DNA from: Sneathiellales bacterium
Lineage (GTDB): Bacteria; Pseudomonadota; Alphaproteobacteria; JANQFL01
Assembly: GCA_028277845.1 (NCBI GenBank)
Contig: JANQFL010000113.1
Coordinates: 43,883 to 107,882 of the forward strand
Length of the DNA: 64,000 nucleotides
Direction of reading: 5' to 3'
Shown: piece after piece, positions 8,949-17,804 of the stretch
Numbering within the stretch: position 1 is the first letter of the stretch
How the letters are laid out: every line of letters starts with the position of its first letter
Notes under the pieces: generated by a model
Databases searched by the model: none
What the model saw: only the letters and a program-made list of their open reading frames with translations
What the model was told of the DNA's origin: nothing
Program-made: the position numbers and the translations under genes

Positions 8949-10517
8949 TCAGTTGCCTGCGAGTTTTTTCGCCAGGAGAAACCCCGGCCCTGCACCCGTG
9001 CCCGCACCAGGCCATACCGCGGCCCCGGTCAGGTGCAGGTTCTTCAATGGTGTCGATCCGTCCGCATGGCCGAGCGCCGGCCGAAACAGGAAAAACTGGG
9101 ACAGATGATGGCTGCCGCAGATCTGATCGCCACCGATCAGGTTGGGATTGTCCGCCTCCAGTTCGGCCGGCGTGACGACACGGCGGGCGAGGATCTTGTC
9201 CTTTGTGCCCGGCGCGTAACGTTCGAGGATGTCGACGGCCCGGTCGGCGAACGGCTCGGCCGCCGCGGCCCAATCGCGCGCGGCAATTTCCCCTTTTGCG
9301 TCGCCTCGAATTTCGCCCGGCGCCATGCGCACCTGCAGCCACAGGACGTGCTGACCGTCGGGCGCGCGGGACGGATCGAACACCGTGGGCTGGCCCACCA
9401 CCAGAACCGGCTCGTCGGGCAGCAGCCCCGCCTGGGCCTGCTGGTAGGTCAGGGCCATCTGATCGAGCGACGGCGCCAGGTGGACATAGGCGAACGCTCT
9501 GAGATCCGGGCCGGCCTGCCAGTCCGGCAGATCCGCCATGGCCAGATGGATCATCATCGTGCCCGGTGCATGGGAGAAACTGTTGACCGCGGCATCGAAG
9601 CCGGGCTCGGTTTTGCCTGTAAGCCGTGACAGCACCGAAGGGGCGACCCCGGCGATCACGGCCTTGCGGGCATGCACGACGCGTCCATCGGACAGTTCGA
9701 TGCCCGTGGCGCGGCCCTGTTCGTGCAGGATGCGCGTGACCGGGGATCCGCATTCCACGACCCCGCCTTGCGCTTGAATGGCGCCGGTCATGGCCGTGAC
9801 GATGGTGTCGGCACCGCCTTTGCCCAGAACCATGCCGAACGCCTGTCCGGCCATGCCTTCGAGATAGGGAAACAGCGCGCCGCCGGCAACATCGGGAGCG
9901 AAGTCGAGATGCATGCCCCAGGCCGCCAGCATGGCCCGCACTTCCGGCGCCTCGAAACTCTCCGAGAGATAGCGCCGCGGCGACATCAGCAGGAAGCGCA
10001 CCATTTTCAGCATGCCGGAAAAACCGCGGGCGCTCGCCACTTTGAACAAAAAATATGCAAATGAATGCAGTTTGGCCGGACTGCCGAGCAATCGCAGCAG
10101 ATGCGGGGCTTCGTCGGCGAATTGCGAAACCAGCGATTGCCAGGTTTCGGCATCCTTTTGCGAGAAAGCCGCGATCCGGTCCGCCGTCGCGGCCGCATCG
10201 CTGGATACGCCGCACCAGCGGCCATCGGGAAACGCCGACGCAAACGGATGGGAAACGGGCGCGAATTCCAACCCGTTTTCCATCAGTTTCTCGCCGTAAA
10301 CTTTAAAAAAGGCACTGCCAGCGAAGAGAGACAAGTTCATCGCCGCCCAGTCGTGGCGGAAGCCCGGCAGCGTGTAGTCGCCGGTCTTGACCGCGCCGCC
10401 CGGCTCGGACGCCTGTTCGAAGACGCCGACACGCCAACCCCGCGCAGACAGATGGGTCGCCGCGGCAAGCGCATTATGACCTGCGCCGATCAGCACGGCG
10501 TCAAAACTGTCAGCCAC
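8949..10517 (-). CDS. FAD-dependent phytoene-dehydrogenase-like oxidoreductase (first paralogue)
   Basis: A 522-residue flavoprotein of the CrtI/amine-oxidase fold. The FAD dinucleotide motif is VLIGAGHNALAAATHLSARG (about residues 8-27), with the acidic strand end VGVFEQASEPGGAVKT. The C-terminal flavin-binding motif is LTGAAVWPGAGTGAGPGF. It is a paralogue of the protein at 11415 (shared NLxGGD, QFFxxRP and final GPGxGxGxGF blocks). GTG start at 10517 with AGGAGG ten bases upstream. No carotenoid genes are nearby, so a carotenoid role is unlikely; oxidation of an alicyclic or aromatic intermediate fits better. It diverges from the cyclase gene over a 101-bp region. Confidence 0.8.
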   Translation of the reverse strand: MADSFDAVLIGAGHNALAAATHLSARGWRVGVFEQASEPGGAVKTGDYTLPGFRHDWAAMNLSLFAGSAFFKVYGEKLMENGLEFAPVSHPFASAFPDGRWCGVSSDAAATADRIAAFSQKDAETWQSLVSQFADEAPHLLRLLGSPAKLHSFAYFLFKVASARGFSGMLKMVRFLLMSPRRYLSESFEAPEVRAMLAAWGMHLDFAPDVAGGALFPYLEGMAGQAFGMVLGKGGADTIVTAMTGAIQAQGGVVECGSPVTRILHEQGRATGIELSDGRVVHARKAVIAGVAPSVLSRLTGKTEPGFDAAVNSFSHAPGTMMIHLAMADLPDWQAGPDLRAFAYVHLAPSLDQMALTYQQAQAGLLPDEPVLVVGQPTVFDPSRAPDGQHVLWLQVRMAPGEIRGDAKGEIAARDWAAAAEPFADRAVDILERYAPGTKDKILARRVVTPAELEADNPNLIGGDQICGSHHLSQFFLFRPALGHADGSTPLKNLHLTGAAVWPGAGTGAGPGFLLAKKLAGN

Positions 10518-10546
10518 CCTGTCCCTCCTGTTGATACCATCTATAT

Positions 10547-10580
10547 TTGCATTTGCATGTAACTGTGTCTAGTGTATATG
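10547..10580 (+). promoter_or_regulatory. Candidate divergent promoter with tandem TTTGCAT repeats
   Basis: Two TTTGCAT units are adjacent (10546-10558). The second supplies a possible -35 (TTGCAT, 10553-10558), followed 16 bases later by TATATG (10575-10580). It lies between the divergent flavoprotein and cyclase genes and may be read by the nearby MarR protein. No longer palindrome was found. Confidence 0.3.
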
Positions 10581-10618
10581 CCCAGGGCAAGGGAGAGCCC
10601 GCAAACAAGGAGGATGAG

Positions 10619-11410
10619 ATGAGCTCTGCAAACGTGCTGTCGGACCTTGCCGGAATGCTGGCTTCGGGCGGCGTCGAGGTAGTGGATTGTACGGGCGTTC
10701 TGGGTCCCGATACGCCGCTTCTGAAGTTGCCGCCGGAATTGGCCAAGGACACACCCCAGATCGAAATTCACAAGATCAGCGAGTACGATGACGACGGTCC
10801 GTTCTGGGCCTGGAACTGGATGAAGCTGGGCGAACATTCCGGCACCCATTTCGATGCGCCGCATCACTGGGTCACCGGCAAGGACTATCCCGACGGCTCC
10901 ACCGATACGCTCGACGTGCAGCGCCTGGTCGCACCCGTCAATGTCCTCGATTTCTCCGCCGAATGCGCCGCGGACCCCGATTTCCTTCTGACCATCGACC
11001 ATGTCAAGGCCTGGGAAGCCGAACACGGTGAAATCGGCGCCGGCGAATGGGTGGTCATGCGCTCGGACTGGGACCGGTTCGCCGACGACGAGGCCAAGTT
11101 CCTCAATGCCGACGAAACCGGACCGCACACGCCGGGACCGACCGCCGAAGTGATCGAATACCTGATCGGCAAGAACATCGTCGGCTGGGGCACCCAGTGC
11201 ATCGGCACCGACGCCGGTTCCGCCGGCGGCATGGAACCGCCCTTCCCGGCGCATAACCTGCTGCACAAGCACAACCGTTTCGGGCTCGCGTCGCTGGCCA
11301 ATCTCAGCAAGTTGCCGCCGAAGGGCGCGATTCTGGTCGCGGCGCCCCTGAAAATCGCCAACGGCACCGGATCGCCGATTCGGGCGCTGGCGCTGGTGCC
11401 GCAGGCCTAA
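10619..11410 (+). CDS. Cyclase-family metal hydrolase, isatin-hydrolase/kynurenine-formamidase-like
   Basis: A 263-residue protein of the PF04199-type cyclase family, which hydrolyses cyclic amides such as isatin (to isatinate) or N-formylkynurenine. The metal-binding motif HSGTHFDAPHH sits at residues 73-83, matching HxGTHxDxPxH. The preceding segment EHSGTHFDAP resembles isatin hydrolase from memory, not from an alignment. Start ATG at 10619 with AAGGAGG six bases upstream. It begins an apparent plus-strand operon: cyclase, flavoprotein (4-base gap), MarR (ATGA overlap), iorA, iorB (ATGA overlap). With the indole-monooxygenase-like gene nearby, isatin hydrolysis is the leading guess. Confidence 0.82.
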   Translation: MSSANVLSDLAGMLASGGVEVVDCTGVLGPDTPLLKLPPELAKDTPQIEIHKISEYDDDGPFWAWNWMKLGEHSGTHFDAPHHWVTGKDYPDGSTDTLDVQRLVAPVNVLDFSAECAADPDFLLTIDHVKAWEAEHGEIGAGEWVVMRSDWDRFADDEAKFLNADETGPHTPGPTAEVIEYLIGKNIVGWGTQCIGTDAGSAGGMEPPFPAHNLLHKHNRFGLASLANLSKLPPKGAILVAAPLKIANGTGSPIRALALVPQA

Positions 11411-11414
11411 GACT

Positions 11415-12977
11415 TTGCGCGCCGATCACGTCATCATCGGCTCGGGCATCAACGGGCTGGTCGCTGCCAGTCTGCTCGCGCTCAAGGGCGACAGCGTTCT
11501 GGTGCTCGAGCGCGAGTCCGGCCTCGGCGGCTGCCTGCGCAGCGAAGAGGCCACCCTGCCGGGCTTCACCCACGACGTGATGGCGGCAACGTTCGTGTTG
11601 TTCATGACCGGGCCAGCGGGGGCCGAACTTGGCCCCCATCTGGCCCGGCACGGGTTCGATTACTGCCACGCCAAGCATCCGACGGCCGTCTTGCGGCCGG
11701 ACGGCAGCGCCCTGGTCCTGACCATGGATCAGGCGGAAAATGTCGCCGCCTTCAATGCGCTGGCGCAAGGTGACGGTGACCGGCACGCCCTGGACGTCGG
11801 CGGCATTGCCGCCGACGCGCCGTTTCTGTTCGCCCTGTTGGGCGGCAATCTGTGGTCCTGGCAAACGGCAAAACTGCTGTTCGGCCAAGTGCGCAAGCGC
11901 GGCCTGCACGGCTTGGCCGCCTGGATGGGCATTGCCCTGGCACCGGCCCGGGGCTGGCTCGAGGCCAACTATGAAAGCCCCCTCGTCCAGGCGCTGTGGG
12001 CGCCGTGGGTGCTGCATTGCGGCCTGACCCCGGAAAGCACCTATTCGGCGCAAATGGGCAAAGTCATCGCCTTCGCGCTCGAGGCGGCGGGGGCGCCCAT
12101 CGCCAAGGGCGGCGCCGCGGCGGCCGTGCACGCGTTCAAGGCACTGATCGAGGAAAAAGGCGGACAGTTGCGTACCGATGCCGATGTCGAGCGGATCCTG
12201 GTGAAAGACGGGCGCGTCGCCGGGGTGCGGCTGACCGGCGGCGAGGAGATTGCGTGCCCCTCGGTGCTGGCCTCGGTCGCGCCCGGGCAGCTCTATGGCC
12301 GGCTCATCGAGGATGCCGAGCTGCCGCAGGACCGTGCCGCGACCCGTCAGTTCCGGCACGGACGGGGCGATTTTCAACTGCATTACGCGCTGGACAGGCA
12401 TCCGGAATGGCTGACACCGGGCCTCGACGATGTGGCGCTGATTCATCTCAGCGACGGCATCGACGCGGTGTCGAAATCGGCCAACGAAGCGGAACGCGGC
12501 ATGCTGCCGGAAACGCCGACGATTTGCGTCGGCCAACCGCACCGGCTGGACCCGTCGCGCTGCCCCGAAGGCAAGGCGATCCTGTGGCTGCAGATCCCCG
12601 ATGCGCCCCGCAGCATCAAAGGCGACGCCGCCAGTGAGATCACCGGCCGCGCATGGGACGAACCGACCCGCGAGGCCTTCGCCGACCGGCTGGAGACGAT
12701 TTTGCGCCGCCACATCAAGGATTTCGACCAGATCAAGCTGGCGCGCCGGGCCTACTCGCCCCGCGACCTTGAATCCATGAACATGAACCTGGTCGGCGGA
12801 GACCCTTATGGCGGCCATTGCGGCATCGACCAGTTCTTCATCTGGCGGCCGTTCGCGCATTCGACCAACGGGACGAGCCAGGTGCGCGGGCTGATGCACA
12901 TCGGCGCCTCCACCCACCCCGGCCCCGGGCTGGGCGGCGGTTCGGGCTTCAACGCGGCGAAAAGGCTTGGCGCATGA
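11415..12977 (+). CDS. FAD-dependent phytoene-dehydrogenase-like oxidoreductase (second paralogue)
   Basis: A 520-residue flavoprotein. FAD motif VIIGSGINGLVAASLLALKG at about residues 6-25, and C-terminal flavin motif HIGASTHPGPGLGGGSGF. It starts with TTG at 11415, the only start that keeps the FAD motif near the N-terminus, and lies four bases after the cyclase stop. The rare start and tight spacing suggest translational coupling. It pairs with the paralogue at 8949; the two could form a heteromer or act on successive substrates. No transmembrane helix is evident. Confidence 0.82.
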   Translation: MRADHVIIGSGINGLVAASLLALKGDSVLVLERESGLGGCLRSEEATLPGFTHDVMAATFVLFMTGPAGAELGPHLARHGFDYCHAKHPTAVLRPDGSALVLTMDQAENVAAFNALAQGDGDRHALDVGGIAADAPFLFALLGGNLWSWQTAKLLFGQVRKRGLHGLAAWMGIALAPARGWLEANYESPLVQALWAPWVLHCGLTPESTYSAQMGKVIAFALEAAGAPIAKGGAAAAVHAFKALIEEKGGQLRTDADVERILVKDGRVAGVRLTGGEEIACPSVLASVAPGQLYGRLIEDAELPQDRAATRQFRHGRGDFQLHYALDRHPEWLTPGLDDVALIHLSDGIDAVSKSANEAERGMLPETPTICVGQPHRLDPSRCPEGKAILWLQIPDAPRSIKGDAASEITGRAWDEPTREAFADRLETILRRHIKDFDQIKLARRAYSPRDLESMNMNLVGGDPYGGHCGIDQFFIWRPFAHSTNGTSQVRGLMHIGASTHPGPGLGGGSGFNAAKRLGA

Positions 12978-13450
12978 ACTACGAATCGCCGCAGAAGCAG
13001 ACCGTGAAGCTGGGAGAAATGGGTCTGAGCAATTTTGCCCCCTATTTGATGAATCGCCTGATGGGACGCTACAATGCGTCGCTGCGCGAAGAGATGTCGG
13101 AGCTCGGGCTCACGACTCCGAAAGCACGGACGCTCGCCGTTTTGTCGGTGAATGACGGCCTGCTGATCCGCGACCTGGCGATCTATACGGTGACCGAGCA
13201 ATCGACGCTCAGCCGGACACTCGATCAGCTTCAGGCCGACGGGCTGGTCCGGCGCCAGGCCGACCCCTCCGACAATCGTGCGGTGCAAGTTTTCATAACC
13301 GATGACGGACGGGCGGCGTTCGAGGTTCTTTGGCCGCACATGGCGGCCGCGCATGCACATATGTTCCGCGGTATCTCGGAAGACGAGCGCCGCGCCTTCG
13401 TCGCCACGCTGCAGAAGATGCTGTCAAACATCCGCAAGCACGACATATAA
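12974..13450 (+). CDS. MarR-family transcriptional regulator
   Basis: A 158-residue winged-helix regulator. Helix-turn-helix region at about residues 55-100 (LIRDLAIYTVTEQSTLSRTL then QLQADGLVRRQADPSDNRAV, where DNRA is the wing tip). The ATG at 12974 overlaps the flavoprotein stop (ATGA). Its place inside the operon suggests local control of the flavoprotein/cyclase/Ior genes with a phenolic or indolic ligand, as in many MarR proteins; the ligand is not evident from sequence. Confidence 0.88.
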   Translation: MNYESPQKQTVKLGEMGLSNFAPYLMNRLMGRYNASLREEMSELGLTTPKARTLAVLSVNDGLLIRDLAIYTVTEQSTLSRTLDQLQADGLVRRQADPSDNRAVQVFITDDGRAAFEVLWPHMAAAHAHMFRGISEDERRAFVATLQKMLSNIRKHDI

Positions 13451-13489
13451 GGGCCGCCGGAGCGGACAGACAAGACAAGGAGTGCGGCA

Positions 13490-15637
13490 ATGGCCGAACG
13501 GTCGTTCAAGGCTGAGGTCGAGCATCTGAAGCTCGGGGAAGGTGAAACGTTCACCGGCGAAGGCATCCTGGCCATCACCAAGGCGCTGCTCGAATCCGGC
13601 GTCGGTTATGTCGGCGGATATCAGGGCGCGCCGATCTCGCATTTGATGGATGTGCTGGCGGATGCCGAGGAACTGATGACGGATCTGGGCATCCGTTTCG
13701 AGGCCAACGCCAACGAGGCGGCGGCCGGCGCCATGCTGGCCGCGTCGGTGCACTATCCGATCCGCGGCGCGGTCACCTTCAAGGGCGCGGTCGGCGTCAA
13801 CGTCGCGTCCGATTCGCTGGCCAATCTCGCCTCGTCGGGCGTCACCGGCGGCGCCATGATCATCGTCGGCGAGGACTATGGCGAAGGCAGTTCCATCATG
13901 CAGGAGCGCACCCACGCCTTCGCCATGAAGTCGCAGTTCTGGCTGCTGGATCCGCGCCCGAATCTGCCGTCGATCGTCAAGGCGGTCTCGGACGGCTTCG
14001 AACTCTCCGAAGCCTCCAACTCGCCGGTGATGCTGATGGTGCGGATCCGCGCCTGTCACGTGACGGGATCGTTCGCCTGCCGCGACAACCAGCGCCCCAA
14101 GCTCACGGCAAGCGAGGCGCTGTCCGACCCGCGCTCCGACTTCTCCCGCGTGGTCCTGCCGCCCATGTCCTATGCCCACGAACAGGACAAGGTGAATAAC
14201 CGCTGGCCGGCCGCCGAGAAATTTGTCCGCGAGCGCAAGCTCAACGAGTTTTTCGGGCCCGGCGACGCGCCGCTCGGGATCGTCGTACAGGGCGGCATGT
14301 ACAACGGTGTCATCCGCGCGCTGCAGCGCCTCGGCCTGGCCGACATCTACGGCGAAACGGACGTTCCGCTCTACGTTCTGAACGTCACCTATCCGTTGAT
14401 CTCGGACGAATTTCTCGAGTTCTGCGCGGGCAAGGAGCACGTGCTCGTGGTCGAAGAAGGCCAGCCCGAATTCATCGAAAGCCAGCTCGGGTCGTTCCTC
14501 TACCGCGCCCAGTCGAGTGTGAAACTGCACGGCAAGGATCTGTTTCCGATGGCGGGCGAATACACCGGCGCGGTGATGCTCGACGCGATCGAGGGCTTTG
14601 TCCGGCAGTCGGCACCGGCAATGCTGCCGGCGGCGGTGCGTGCGCCGAATGTGGAAAAGCCGGAAACGCCGGATTTGTCCAAAACGGTGCCGATCCGGCC
14701 GCCCGGCTTCTGCACCGGCTGTCCGGAACGACCCATCTTCGCGGCGATGAAGCTGGTGGAGAAAGAACTCGGCAAGCACCAGATCGCCGGCGATATCGGT
14801 TGCCATCTGTTTGCCTCGCTGCCGCCGTTCGAAATCGGCGGCGCGACGATGGGCTATGGTTTGGGGCCGGCTGCGAATGGCGCGTTCGACGGCGGCGGCG
14901 AAAAGCGGCCGGTGGCGATCATCGGCGACGGCGGATTCTGGCACAGCGGGCTGTCGTCCTCGTTCACCAATATGGCGTTCAACAAGTCCGACGGCGTGGC
15001 GATCGTCGTGGACAATTTCTATTCGGCCGCGACCGGCGGGCAGGACATCATGTCCTCACGGGCCGACAATGCGACGAAGTTGACCAAACACCCCATATCG
15101 AAGGCCATCAAGGGTGTCGGCATCGACTGGGTGCGCGAGGTGGACCGCACGTACGACGTCGGCCGGATGCGCGACACGATCCGCGAGGCGCTGACCACGC
15201 CCGCGAAGGGACCGAAGGTGATCGTCGCGTCCTCGGAATGCATGCTGAACCGGCAGCGGCGGGAAAAACCGCTCCGGCAAAAGGCGATCAAGGACGGGCG
15301 CCGTGTCGAGACGCCGCGTTTCGGCGTCGATGAGGAGATTTGCACCGGCGATCATGCCTGCATGCGCCTGTCGGGCTGCCCCTCCCTCTCGCTGAAGAAA
15401 CTCGACGATCCGTTGCGTGACGATCCGGTGGCCAGTATCGACCAGAGCTGCGTCGGCTGCGGCAATTGCGGCGAGGTTGCCGACGCCGCCATTCTGTGCC
15501 CCAGCTTCTACCGTGCCGACGTCATTTCCAATCCCGGCAAGTTCGAACAATGGTGGGCCGGTAAGCGGGCCGCCGTCATCGGCTGGCTGATCCGCCGGCG
15601 CGCGACACGGCGACTCGCGTTCGGAGCGGCGTCATGA
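13490..15637 (+). CDS. iorA: Indolepyruvate:ferredoxin oxidoreductase, alpha subunit
   Basis: A 715-residue thiamine-diphosphate enzyme that oxidatively decarboxylates aryl pyruvates (indolepyruvate, phenylpyruvate) to aryl-acetyl-CoA with reduced ferredoxin. The N-terminal domain holds YVGGYQGAPISHLMDVL and FEANANEAAAGAMLAASVHY. The TPP region holds CTGCPERPIF (about residues 405-414) and IIGDGGFWHSG (about 479-489). A C-terminal ferredoxin domain carries CVGCGNC plus CP further on. The ATG at 13490 has AAGGAG upstream, 39 bases after the MarR stop. It partners the beta subunit directly downstream. Confidence 0.9.
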   Translation: MAERSFKAEVEHLKLGEGETFTGEGILAITKALLESGVGYVGGYQGAPISHLMDVLADAEELMTDLGIRFEANANEAAAGAMLAASVHYPIRGAVTFKGAVGVNVASDSLANLASSGVTGGAMIIVGEDYGEGSSIMQERTHAFAMKSQFWLLDPRPNLPSIVKAVSDGFELSEASNSPVMLMVRIRACHVTGSFACRDNQRPKLTASEALSDPRSDFSRVVLPPMSYAHEQDKVNNRWPAAEKFVRERKLNEFFGPGDAPLGIVVQGGMYNGVIRALQRLGLADIYGETDVPLYVLNVTYPLISDEFLEFCAGKEHVLVVEEGQPEFIESQLGSFLYRAQSSVKLHGKDLFPMAGEYTGAVMLDAIEGFVRQSAPAMLPAAVRAPNVEKPETPDLSKTVPIRPPGFCTGCPERPIFAAMKLVEKELGKHQIAGDIGCHLFASLPPFEIGGATMGYGLGPAANGAFDGGGEKRPVAIIGDGGFWHSGLSSSFTNMAFNKSDGVAIVVDNFYSAATGGQDIMSSRADNATKLTKHPISKAIKGVGIDWVREVDRTYDVGRMRDTIREALTTPAKGPKVIVASSECMLNRQRREKPLRQKAIKDGRRVETPRFGVDEEICTGDHACMRLSGCPSLSLKKLDDPLRDDPVASIDQSCVGCGNCGEVADAAILCPSFYRADVISNPGKFEQWWAGKRAAVIGWLIRRRATRRLAFGAAS

Positions 15638-17169
15638 CCGTGCAGGAAGCACTGACGGCGCGCGAGACCGATCCGCGCCTCGAAGGAATCATCAAGCTGG
15701 CGATCCTCGCCGTGGGCGGACAGGGCGGCGGCGTGCTGACGGGCTGGATCGAGGCGCTGGCGCGCGCCAACGGCTATGCGGCGCAAGCCACCAGTGTCGC
15801 CGGCGTGGCGCAACGAACCGGCGCCACGGTTTACTACATCGAAATGGCCCCCGCGGGCGACCGGCCGCCGATCTTCTCGCTGATGCCGGCCGCCGGCGAC
15901 GTGGACGTCATGATCGCCGCCGAGTTGATGGAGGCGGGACGCGCCATCATGCGGGGATTCGTGACGCCCGACCGCACGGTGCTGATCGCATCGAGCCACC
16001 GGGCATTGGCCGTGTCGGAAAAGACGGCACCGGGCGACGGCATCGCCTCGAGCAGCGAGGTGGTGGCAGCCGCGGAAGTGGCTGCACGACACTTCATCGT
16101 TGACGACTTCGACGCACTGGCGGTACGGAACGGCTCGGCGATCTCGGCGACGCTGTTTGGCGCACTCGCCGCGTCCGGCACGCTGCCTTTTCCACGCGAC
16201 GCGTTCGAAGCGGCCATCCGCGCCGGCGGCAAAGGCGTTGACGCGAGCCTGCGTGCGTTCGCTGCCGGCTTCGGCGCGGCATTAGACGAGACCGAAGAAA
16301 CGACCACAGACACACCCGATGGTCAGCGCAACGTGACCGGTCCCGAACCGTTGATGCGAGCATGGTCGGGCTTGACCGAACGGGCGCGGCAACTGCCTGC
16401 GTCGACGGCGGAGATGGCCGAGGCGGGCCTGGCAAAGGTGGTTCAGTTTCAGGACCTGGCCTACGGCACCGAGTATCTCGATCGGCTGGACGATATCGCA
16501 GCGGTGGATCAAGGCGACGGAACGCTGACCCGCGAGGCGGCGAAATATCTCGCCAATGCGATGGCCTATGACGACATCATCCGGGTTGCCGATGCCAAGA
16601 CCCGCACCGGACGGCGTGAGAGGATCGCCTCCGAAATGCAGGCCGGTGAGGCTCAGGTGATGCATGTGACCGAGTTCCTGCATCCCCGTGCCGAGGAGAT
16701 CGTCTCAATGTTTCCGGCCAAGATGGGCGCGCGGTGGGCCGCGGATGCGCAGCGCATGGCCCGGCTCGACCGCTGGTTCAACCGGGGCCGGCGCATGCGC
16801 ACCGACAGGCTGTTCTCTTTCCTGGCGCTTTATGTCGTCGGCGGAATGAAGGGTTGGCGCCGACGGACCTACCGGCACGCACAGGAACTGGCGCATATCG
16901 AAAGCTGGACCGGACGCGCCAAAACCGAAGCCGAACGGGACTACGACCTCGCCGTTGAAATTGTGCGCTGCCAACGGCTGGTAAAGGGCTATTCCGACAC
17001 CCACGCGCGATCGCAGTCGAAGTTTTCCCGGGTGCTGGACGGCATCGACCTGGTCACCGGCCGTGACGATGCCGCCGATTGGGCGCGCCGGTTGCGCGAG
17101 TCGGCGCTTGCGGACGAAGACGGCAAGACGCTGGACGGCGTATTGGCGACCATTCGCAGCTTTGTCTAG
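15634..17169 (+). CDS. iorB: Indolepyruvate:ferredoxin oxidoreductase, beta subunit with C-terminal DUF6537-type extension
   Basis: A 511-residue partner of IorA. Residues about 20-220 form the gamma-type pyruvate/ketoisovalerate oxidoreductase domain (LAILAVGGQGGGVLTGWIEA then VAGVAQRTGATVYYIEM). The remaining 290 residues form the long extension found in bacterial forms and absent from the roughly 200-residue archaeal IorB. ATGA overlap with iorA means coupled translation. A hairpin after the stop separates it from convergent genes. Confidence 0.88.
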   Translation: MTVQEALTARETDPRLEGIIKLAILAVGGQGGGVLTGWIEALARANGYAAQATSVAGVAQRTGATVYYIEMAPAGDRPPIFSLMPAAGDVDVMIAAELMEAGRAIMRGFVTPDRTVLIASSHRALAVSEKTAPGDGIASSSEVVAAAEVAARHFIVDDFDALAVRNGSAISATLFGALAASGTLPFPRDAFEAAIRAGGKGVDASLRAFAAGFGAALDETEETTTDTPDGQRNVTGPEPLMRAWSGLTERARQLPASTAEMAEAGLAKVVQFQDLAYGTEYLDRLDDIAAVDQGDGTLTREAAKYLANAMAYDDIIRVADAKTRTGRRERIASEMQAGEAQVMHVTEFLHPRAEEIVSMFPAKMGARWAADAQRMARLDRWFNRGRRMRTDRLFSFLALYVVGGMKGWRRRTYRHAQELAHIESWTGRAKTEAERDYDLAVEIVRCQRLVKGYSDTHARSQSKFSRVLDGIDLVTGRDDAADWARRLRESALADEDGKTLDGVLATIRSFV

Positions 17170-17248
17170 ATAGCTGCCGTCATCCGGTCCGAGCCGGCTG
17201 TCGCGAAGCCGGGATTGCAATCCAATGAACGACAGAGCGAAAGAAAAC

Positions 17249-17276
17249 AGCCCCGGTACATGGGCATACCGGGGCT
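17249..17276. terminator. Bidirectional terminator between iorB and the convergent flavin reductase gene
   Basis: AGCCCCGGTA and TACCGGGGCT form a perfect 10-bp stem with an 8-base loop, midway between two convergent stops (17169 and 17309). An AAGAAAA run precedes it, which gives a T-rich tail on the minus strand. Confidence 0.6.
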
Positions 17277-17308
17277 CGAGTTGAGTCTACAGGGAGATTT
17301 GACTGGCG

Positions 17309-17803
17309 TTACAAAGGCGCCAGGCGGTGAAACCGGGACTGCTCATAAACGAGCGCGGCGCCTTCTCCGGTCGTTATGGCGGAAATCTCACCGACAAAGA
17401 CGATGTGGGAGCCGGCTTCGATACTTTCCGTCACGTTACAGGACAGACCGACGATACTTTCACCAAGCAACGGCACGCCACGGTCGTCCTCGTACCAATT
17501 GCCGAGACGAAACTTGTCCTCCCCCGTGGCGCCGTCCTGTCCGGCGAAGCGCATGGCCACCTCGCCACCGTCCCCCGCCAGCAAGTTGACGTTGAAACGA
17601 CCTGTTTCGGCAACCGCGTGGCACGTTCCGGTCTTGCTGTTCAAACAGACCAACAGGCTCGGCGGTTCGGCCGACACCGAGCAGACCGCGGTCGCGGTGA
17701 CACCCCGGCGCTCCGCGCCTGCCCGGGCCGTGACGATGGTCACGGCGCCGGGAAAGCGCGCCATGGCGGCCCGAAAATCGGCGGGATCGACGTGCTTGCC
17801 CAT
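17309..17803 (-). CDS. Flavin reductase of a two-component monooxygenase (StyB/HpaC-like)
   Basis: A 164-residue flavin reductase domain protein that uses NAD(P)H to make free reduced flavin for the neighbouring monooxygenase. Typical features are MARFPGAVTIVTARAGAERR near the N-terminus, TATAVCSVSAEPPSLLVCLN (about residues 36-55) and FNVNLLAGD. One base separates it from the monooxygenase stop, so they are co-expressed and act as a pair, as StyA/StyB and IifC/IifD do. Confidence 0.88.
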   Translation of the reverse strand: MGKHVDPADFRAAMARFPGAVTIVTARAGAERRGVTATAVCSVSAEPPSLLVCLNSKTGTCHAVAETGRFNVNLLAGDGGEVAMRFAGQDGATGEDKFRLGNWYEDDRGVPLLGESIVGLSCNVTESIEAGSHIVFVGEISAITTGEGAALVYEQSRFHRLAPL

Positions 17804-17804
17804 G

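Noticed and set aside
7323..9629. 768-residue open frame on the plus strand
   Set aside because: Antisense shadow of the binding protein and flavoprotein, both of which have clear motifs.
11304..12917. 537-residue minus-strand frame
   Set aside because: Antisense to the flavoprotein that carries the FAD motifs; no domain of its own.
8949..12977. Carotenoid biosynthesis locus
   Set aside because: The two flavoproteins resemble CrtI only broadly and there is no phytoene synthase or GGPP synthase nearby.
13424..14944. 506-residue minus-strand frame
   Set aside because: Antisense shadow of iorA.
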